A stretch of 11,476 nt of DNA from Desulfobacterales bacterium (GTDB lineage: Bacteria > Desulfobacterota > Desulfobulbia > Desulfobulbales > BM004). The position numbers and the translations under genes are program-made. The notes beneath the pieces are model-generated. The model searched no databases. It was not told the origin of the DNA and saw nothing but the letters and a program-made list of their open reading frames with translations. Location: contig JAAXQI010000176.1 of NCBI GenBank assembly GCA_012974315.1, forward strand, positions 1 through 11,476, read 5' to 3'. Within the stretch, counting starts at the first letter, position 1. The number at the start of each line of letters is the position of its first letter. Shown here in pieces: positions 7,387 through 11,476 of this stretch.

Positions 7387-8302
7387 TTTGAACAGATTCT
7401 CTGTTTGAAAAGGTTATTGAAAGGGTTGTTGAATCATTCTCAAAAAAAGGGGTATGATCAACAGAGACATTGTGAGGTAATTGCATTGAAGAAATAAAGC
7501 GTTTGAATTCATCTTCTGCCTGGCTGCTTCTGGACATATGTTTTCGGGAGAGCCAGATCATGAGATTTTTTGTTTTCTGGGGAGGATTCGCCTCCTGATG
7601 ATTGAGGATGTCCTGCACTTCTTTATCTTCTAATATTGCAGCTATGGTTCTATTTTCGCGACTGGACAACTCTCTGCAGATGTTTAACAGTTTTTTCTGA
7701 TTACTGAAACTGAACTGCAGGGATGTAATTATATGAAAAAATGCCAATCTGTCATTTGCAGAAATGGATAAAATATCCCGGCCAACTATTTCATTAATAT
7801 TTCCCTGGTGTATTGCACGGATAAGAGACTCTTCAAGATTAAGCAACATAACTCCCTGCCGGATATGGAATGGATCAGAAGGAAGACCGATGCGGGGAAG
7901 AAATTCTTTTGCAATTTGTTTTTCATCAATCAATGGATGTATTTTTTGTAGAAAAATGGCTTTTTCGATAGGCGTAAGCTGCCTGCTGATGAGAATTTCT
8001 TCAAGCAGGATTGAAAAAATATCAATTTCTGGTACTGGAGTTGAGGTAATCAAGCAGGTACATGAGTGCTCTTCCGGGAAAAGAGTGCGGAATGTAAGGA
8101 GTCTTTTTCTACCTGCAATAATTACATATGAGTCAGGCGCAACTTGCCTGACAATAGGCGGATGCAGGATGCCATGCCTGGCTATGGATTTTACAAATGA
8201 TTCATCAAGAATGATTTCACTGCCCGGGGAAATGGAGTATGAAAAATCTGTGAAGTCGATCAGTGAGATATCGAGACTTTTCTGATATATGTACTGATTC
8301 AT
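7340..8302 (-). CDS. Divergent ParB-like N-terminal domain protein
   Basis: This protein has the ParB/Spo0J layout. An N-terminal ParB domain (about residues 13-110) carries SIARHGILHPPIVRQ and YVIIAGRKRL, a recognisable but altered version of the GERRxRA box (here GRKRLLTF, 64-71). After it comes SRQLTPIEKA (106-115), the usual entry to the helix-turn-helix part, and then a helical middle (about 115-230). The last 90 residues (lysine-rich, then a beta-like end) match nothing I recognise. The 320-residue length is near that of chromosomal ParB (about 290). No parA lies beside it and no parS-like 16-mer was noticed. It may be a nucleoid or regulatory ParB paralogue rather than the partition protein. 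It starts 22 bases after the ihfA terminator with no good ribosome binding site, and its stop codon lies inside the SuhB-like gene, suggesting coupling. Confidence 0.75.
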   Translation of the reverse strand: MNQYIYQKSLDISLIDFTDFSYSISPGSEIILDESFVKSIARHGILHPPIVRQVAPDSYVIIAGRKRLLTFRTLFPEEHSCTCLITSTPVPEIDIFSILLEEILISRQLTPIEKAIFLQKIHPLIDEKQIAKEFLPRIGLPSDPFHIRQGVMLLNLEESLIRAIHQGNINEIVGRDILSISANDRLAFFHIITSLQFSFSNQKKLLNICRELSSRENRTIAAILEDKEVQDILNHQEANPPQKTKNLMIWLSRKHMSRSSQAEDEFKRFISSMQLPHNVSVDHTPFFENDSTTLSITFSNRESVQNAWKTIKDTIRNKDN

Positions 8303-8325
8303 TATGCAATAGGGCGGTAAAAGTG

Positions 8326-8361
8326 AAAAAGGAGGTGCCCCCTTAGTGGGGAAACCTCCTT
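8326..8361 (-). terminator. Rho-independent terminator after ihfA
   Basis: On the minus strand the arms AAGGAGGT (8354-8361) and ACCTCCTT (8329-8336) form an 8-bp stem. It continues after a small internal loop with GGGG/CCCC (8348-8351 with 8338-8341) around a short loop. The stem ends in TTTTT (8326-8330 complement). It lies 55 bases after the ihfA stop codon. The 5' arm is identical to a perfect Shine-Dalgarno sequence, but no start codon lies at a suitable distance. Confidence 0.85.
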
Positions 8362-8416
8362 AAAATATAACGCATTCTTAAAGAGCTTAATGTCTGTTCA
8401 GCTCAATAAACGGGAG

Positions 8417-8701
8417 CTAATCACTAATTTTTGTACGAAGTAGACCAGAAGGTTTAAAAGTGATAACCCGTCTTGGCTCAAGGATAAGTTCCTGACCTGT
8501 TTGAGGGTTTCTTCCCCTTCTGGCATTTTTATCCTTGACGTTGAATTTACCAAAACCGCTGATAAGAAGTTCTTCCCCACCGGATAAACAATTTTTCATT
8601 GTACTTAGCAGAGCCTCTACAGCTTGAGTTGCCTGAGCTTTGGTCAGGTTGTCATGGGTTTTGTATACCTTTTGGACAAGGTCAGCTTTTGTTAGAGTCA
8701 T
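8417..8701 (-). CDS. ihfA: Integration host factor alpha / HU-family DNA-binding protein
   Basis: This is a small dimeric nucleoid protein that bends DNA and helps recombination, replication and sigma54 promoter activation. Seen: the IHF-alpha-like start MTLTKADLVQKVY, the ISGFGKF turn (47-53), the GRNPQTG DNA-arm tip with the intercalating proline (Pro66), and the ending RRVITFKPS. The 94-residue length is normal. MTLTKADLV and the arm sequence favour IHF alpha over HU, but a stand-alone HU-like role cannot be excluded because no ihfB lies in the window. A strong AAGGAGG (8712-8718) lies about 10 bases before the ATG. A terminator follows. The 217-base space after eno probably carries its promoter, so it appears to be a single-gene unit. 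Confidence 0.92.
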   Translation of the reverse strand: MTLTKADLVQKVYKTHDNLTKAQATQAVEALLSTMKNCLSGGEELLISGFGKFNVKDKNARRGRNPQTGQELILEPRRVITFKPSGLLRTKISD

Positions 8702-8829
8702 ATGTCAAGGTCCTCCTTTTTAATATATAATACCCAACTAATCAAAATTATTGCTATTTGTCAAGAACTGAAAAAGATATTCAGTCACTGCCGCTCCATG
8801 AGAAAATTTGATATATATTGTTAAAAATT

Positions 8830-8858
8830 CTTATACCAGTATTTATAGTGTGTCGTAA
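8830..8858 (-). promoter_or_regulatory. Promoter candidate upstream of ihfA
   Basis: On the minus strand TGGTATAAG (8830-8838) matches an extended -10, with a weak TTACGA (-35, 8853-8858) 17 bases upstream. It lies in the 217-base eno-ihfA gap and would give a leader of about 120 bases. The leader also holds a 6-bp inverted repeat (ACTGAA 8767-8772, TTCAGT 8780-8785). The assignment is tentative. Confidence 0.35.
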
Positions 8859-8899
8859 CTGTGTGACGAGGGGAATCTATCGAAACAAAAAGTGTTTGT

Positions 8900-8938
8900 C
8901 AGGCATATTGTATAGATGTCATCGCAAAAATATGCCTG
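8900..8938. repeat. Perfect 10-bp inverted repeat across the eno stop codon
   Basis: CAGGCATATT (8900-8909) and AATATGCCTG (8929-8938) are exact inverted copies around a 19-base loop that contains the eno TGA. On the minus strand a TTTTT follows only about nine bases later, so it is not a textbook terminator. It may still mark the end of the eno transcript. Confidence 0.5.
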
Positions 8939-10208
8939 TTGTGCCAGCGTAAATTGCTGTTGCACCGAGTTCCTCTTCTATGCGTAAAAGCTGGTTGTAT
9001 TTTGCGACTCTATCGGTTCGTGAGGGTGCTCCTGTTTTAATCTGTCCAGTATTAAGGGCGACTGCCAGGTCAGCTATGGTGGTATCTTCTGTTTCTCCGG
9101 AACGATGCGAGATAACAGCTGTGTAGTTCGCCCTGTGCGCCATTGCGACTGCATCAATGGTTTCAGTCACTGTGCCGATCTGGTTCAATTTTATAAGAAT
9201 TGAGTTGGCAATACCTTGTGAGATGCCCTTTGCGAGAATTTTTGTGTTTGTGACGAAAATGTCATCTCCCACCAACTGTACTTTATCTCCTAATTGAGAA
9301 GAGAGTTGAGCCCAACCTGTCCAGTCACTTTCATCCAGTCCGTCCTCTATGGAAACAAGGGGGTATTTTTTTACCCAGTCAGCATAAAAGCTGATAAGCT
9401 GAGCTGCTGTTTTTTTCTTTTTCTTTTCTGCTGCCAGAACATAACATTTATCCTTGGCATTATAGAGTTCACTGGCTGCAACATCCAATGCAATGGAAAT
9501 TTCCTTTCCTGGTTTGTAACCAGCCTGTTGAATAGCTTCCAGCAGAGACTCCATTGCTTCTTCGTTTGATCTGAGATTTGGAGCAAAGCCTCCTTCGTCG
9601 CCAACTGCAGTCTGGTGGCCGGCTTTTTTTAATACCTTTTTTAAACTATGAAACACCTCAACACCTGAGCGAAGGGCTTCTGCAAAAGAGGGTGCCCCAA
9701 TAGGCAGGATCATGAATTCCTGGATGTCAACATTGTTGTCAGCATGGGCCCCGCCATTTAAAACGTTCATCATGGGAACTGGCAGTATTTTTGCATTCAC
9801 CCCACCGAGGTAACTGTATAAAGGCAAATCCAATTCAATAGCAGAACCTTTTGCCACAGCCATGGATACACCAAGAATAGCATTGGCTCCAAGTTTTTTC
9901 TTGTACTCAGTGTTATCAAGCTTCAGCATTGTTTCGTCAATGCTTACCTGCTGTGTGGATTCCATGCCAATAAGGGCAGGAGCAATTATTTCATTTACAT
10001 TGGTAACAGCTTGCAGCACGCCTTTCCCCAGGTATCTTTTTTTCCTGGTATCACGAAGCTCTAGAGCTTCCCGTTTACCTGTAGATGCTCCAGAAGGCAC
10101 CTGGGCTCTTCCCATAACGCCTGAATCGAGGTATACATCCACCTCAACAGTTGGATTGCCTCGGGAGTCCAGAATCTCCCTACCAAGAATACCTATTATT
10201 TCACCCAT
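8919..10208 (-). CDS. eno: Enolase (phosphopyruvate hydratase)
   Basis: Enolase converts 2-phosphoglycerate to phosphoenolpyruvate in glycolysis and gluconeogenesis. It is a cytoplasmic Mg2+ enzyme. Seen: the N-terminal block ILDSRGNPTVEVDV and the substrate loop SGASTGKREALELRD, catalytic Glu205 (GDEGGFAPN), Mg ligands Asp242, Glu288 (SIEDGLDE) and Asp315 (GDDIFVTN), catalytic Lys340 in the signature ILIKLNQIGTVTET (337-350), and SHRSGETEDTTIADLAV. The 429-residue length matches the family. The ATG at 10208 has an AAGG site about 6 bases upstream. A run of five lysines (262-266) in a surface segment that is usually variable is the only oddity. The gene starts 31 bases after pilC, so the two are probably co-transcribed. 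Confidence 0.98.
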   Translation of the reverse strand: MGEIIGILGREILDSRGNPTVEVDVYLDSGVMGRAQVPSGASTGKREALELRDTRKKRYLGKGVLQAVTNVNEIIAPALIGMESTQQVSIDETMLKLDNTEYKKKLGANAILGVSMAVAKGSAIELDLPLYSYLGGVNAKILPVPMMNVLNGGAHADNNVDIQEFMILPIGAPSFAEALRSGVEVFHSLKKVLKKAGHQTAVGDEGGFAPNLRSNEEAMESLLEAIQQAGYKPGKEISIALDVAASELYNAKDKCYVLAAEKKKKKTAAQLISFYADWVKKYPLVSIEDGLDESDWTGWAQLSSQLGDKVQLVGDDIFVTNTKILAKGISQGIANSILIKLNQIGTVTETIDAVAMAHRANYTAVISHRSGETEDTTIADLAVALNTGQIKTGAPSRTDRVAKYNQLLRIEEELGATAIYAGTTGIFLR

Positions 10209-10239
10209 AAAATACCTTTTTTCGTATGTATATTAATTT

Positions 10240-11448
10240 CTAGTGGACAACCTCACCCATCTTAAAGATGGGAAGATACATAGCCACAACAAGTCCACCG
10301 ATTATACCACCAAGGAAAACCATCATAAAGGGTTCTATCATGGCAGTCAGGTTATCCACTGCCTGGTCAACCTCCTCATCATAAAAATCAGCAATTTTTT
10401 CAAGCATAGCATCAAGGGCACCGACTGCCTCACCAACATTGATCATCTGGACAACCATGCTTGGGAAAACACCAGTTTCTTCAAGGGGTTCAGCAATTGG
10501 GCGACCCTCACTGATAGCTTCAGCAGTTCGGAAAACGGCTTTTTCAATAACTCTGTTGCCTGCAGTCCTTGCGACTACCTGGAGACTCTCAAGAATCGGC
10601 ACACCACTTTTCAGCATGGTGCCGAGGGTCCTGGCAAATTTAGCCACTGCAACCTTGCGGATGAGATCGCCGAAAACAGGGAATTCAAGGATCAAAGCGT
10701 CAATTTTCATTTCCCCTTTGTCCGTAGCATATATTTTCTTGAAGAGAAATACACAAAATGCAAAAAAGGCAGCTCCATACAAGAGGTTATGTTTAACAAA
10801 ATTACTCATTATCACAACCATCTGGGTAGGAACAGGCAGAGCAGCACCAAAATCGGCAAACATTGTTTCAAAAACAGGGACAACAAAAATCAGAATAACA
10901 CCAAGAATAACTATTGAAATACAAAGACAGATGACCGGGTAGGTCATGGCACCCTTGACCCGTCTTTTGAGGGTCATGCTTTTTTCCATGAATATGGAAA
11001 GTCGTGAAAGGATTGTATCAAGAATACCACCAATCTCGCCTGCATCAATCATATTACAGAAAAGTGCGTCAAAGACTTTGGGGTGTTTTTTTAATCCATC
11101 GGCAAAGGTGGTTCCGGTCTCAACATCAGTCCGTACCTGTTGCAGGATCTTTTTAAAAGTTGGGTTTTCCTGCTGGTTGCCGAGTATTTCCAGTCCCTGA
11201 ACCAAGGGAAGACCTGCATCGATCATGGTGGAAAGCTGTCTGGTGAAAACGACAATATCCTTACCCGTGACCTTAGGTTGGAAAAATGCGACATTTTCAA
11301 AAATGTCTTTTGGCTTTTCTTTGAGTTTAGTCGGGGTGATTCTGATCTTTTTTAGATGGCCACGAGCAGATTCAATATTGGGCGCCTCAATAATGCCTTT
11401 CCGTTTTTCACCGTATGAATTTTTCCCCTTCCAGTTAAAATATGGCAT
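10240..11448 (-). CDS. pilC: Type IV pilus inner-membrane platform protein PilC (T2SS F family)
   Basis: PilC is the polytopic inner-membrane platform on which the PilB and PilT ATPases act to assemble and retract type IV pili. Seen: an N-terminal PilC/GspF segment (FNWKGKNSYGEKRKG), two repeated T2SSF domains (about residues 62-185 and 265-387; compare FTRQLSTMIDAGLPLVQGLEIL with FARTLGTMLKSGVPILESLQVV), and hydrophobic segments near 171-193, 222-236 and 371-395. The pattern GAALPVPTQMV between them is typical of PilC rather than GspF. With the ATG at 11448 the protein has 402 residues, the normal length. An AGGG lies 7 bases before this ATG. An apparent longer frame to 11472 is made by adapter sequence and begins with an artificial VYKRQ. 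No other pilus gene is visible because the contig ends here. Confidence 0.95.
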   Translation of the reverse strand: MPYFNWKGKNSYGEKRKGIIEAPNIESARGHLKKIRITPTKLKEKPKDIFENVAFFQPKVTGKDIVVFTRQLSTMIDAGLPLVQGLEILGNQQENPTFKKILQQVRTDVETGTTFADGLKKHPKVFDALFCNMIDAGEIGGILDTILSRLSIFMEKSMTLKRRVKGAMTYPVICLCISIVILGVILIFVVPVFETMFADFGAALPVPTQMVVIMSNFVKHNLLYGAAFFAFCVFLFKKIYATDKGEMKIDALILEFPVFGDLIRKVAVAKFARTLGTMLKSGVPILESLQVVARTAGNRVIEKAVFRTAEAISEGRPIAEPLEETGVFPSMVVQMINVGEAVGALDAMLEKIADFYDEEVDQAVDNLTAMIEPFMMVFLGGIIGGLVVAMYLPIFKMGEVVH

Positions 11449-11457
11449 CTCTTTACC

Positions 11458-11476
11458 CTGTCTCTTATACACATCT
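11458..11476. other. Residual Tn5/Nextera mosaic-end adapter
   Basis: The last 19 bases, CTGTCTCTTATACACATCT, are the exact complement of the Tn5 mosaic end used in Nextera library preparation. They end at the last base of the window. They are sequencing-adapter residue at a contig edge, not a natural transposon. Genomic sequence can be trusted only to about 11457. Confidence 0.97.

Noticed and set aside
7764..8285. Open frame of 173 codons on the plus strand opposite the ParB-like gene
   Set aside because: The minus-strand frame shows the ParB motifs. The plus-strand frame shows none.
8759..8764. Perfect TTGACA on the minus strand upstream of ihfA
   Set aside because: No -10-like hexamer lies 16-18 bases downstream (TTAGTT is found). 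The nearest TATTAT is 26 bases away.
10243..10917. Open frame of 224 codons on the plus strand opposite pilC
   Set aside because: It is antisense to conserved PilC coding sequence and has no domain or plausible ribosome binding site.
11458..11476. Natural Tn5-type transposon end
   Set aside because: The exact 19-base mosaic end is an engineered sequence and stops at the contig edge, so a library adapter explains it.

Overview
The window holds eleven complete or near-complete protein genes and one small hypothetical gene, all on the minus strand, so everything is read from right to left. It looks like an ordinary bacterial chromosome segment of moderate to low GC. The gene content (PilC, IhfA, a split UmuD/UmuC pair, an XRE regulator with a 'two-CW' cysteine domain) suggests a Gram-negative, probably anaerobic bacterium of the Desulfobacterota (former Deltaproteobacteria). 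That placement is an inference from protein style and has not been searched. The right end stops exactly on the 19-bp Tn5/Nextera mosaic-end sequence. This is therefore the edge of an assembled contig, and its last 19 bases are not genomic.

Layout in transcription order: a pilC-like type IV pilus inner-membrane gene (11448-10240); enolase eno (10208-8919), 31 bases behind it; a 217-base leader; ihfA (8701-8417); a strong rho-independent terminator (8361-8326); a divergent solitary ParB-like gene (8302-7340), which overlaps a SuhB/inositol monophosphatase gene (7386-6514) by 47 bases; a promoter-bearing gap; a lytic transglycosylase of the MltB family (6412-5195), whose end overlaps umuD (5202-4747) by 8 bases; a 177-base gap with an extended -10 promoter; umuC (4569-3256); an XRE/two-CW regulator (3196-2822); a 64-residue hypothetical protein (2799-2605); a 212-base gap; a family 2 glycosyltransferase (2392-1628); and asparaginyl-tRNA synthetase asnS (1491-124), followed by a short AT-rich 3' region with a hairpin.

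The genes fall into loosely connected groups: central metabolism and translation (eno, asnS), nucleoid biology (ihfA, the ParB-like gene), envelope (pilC, the transglycosylase, the glycosyltransferase) and translesion DNA repair (umuD, umuC). The most interesting region is 2605-5346. There a translesion polymerase pair is embedded between a peptidoglycan hydrolase, with which umuD is translationally overlapped, and a probable metal- or redox-sensing regulator followed by a small unknown protein. No tRNA, rRNA, CRISPR array, insertion sequence or integrase was seen. No stretch longer than 300 bases lacks a gene.
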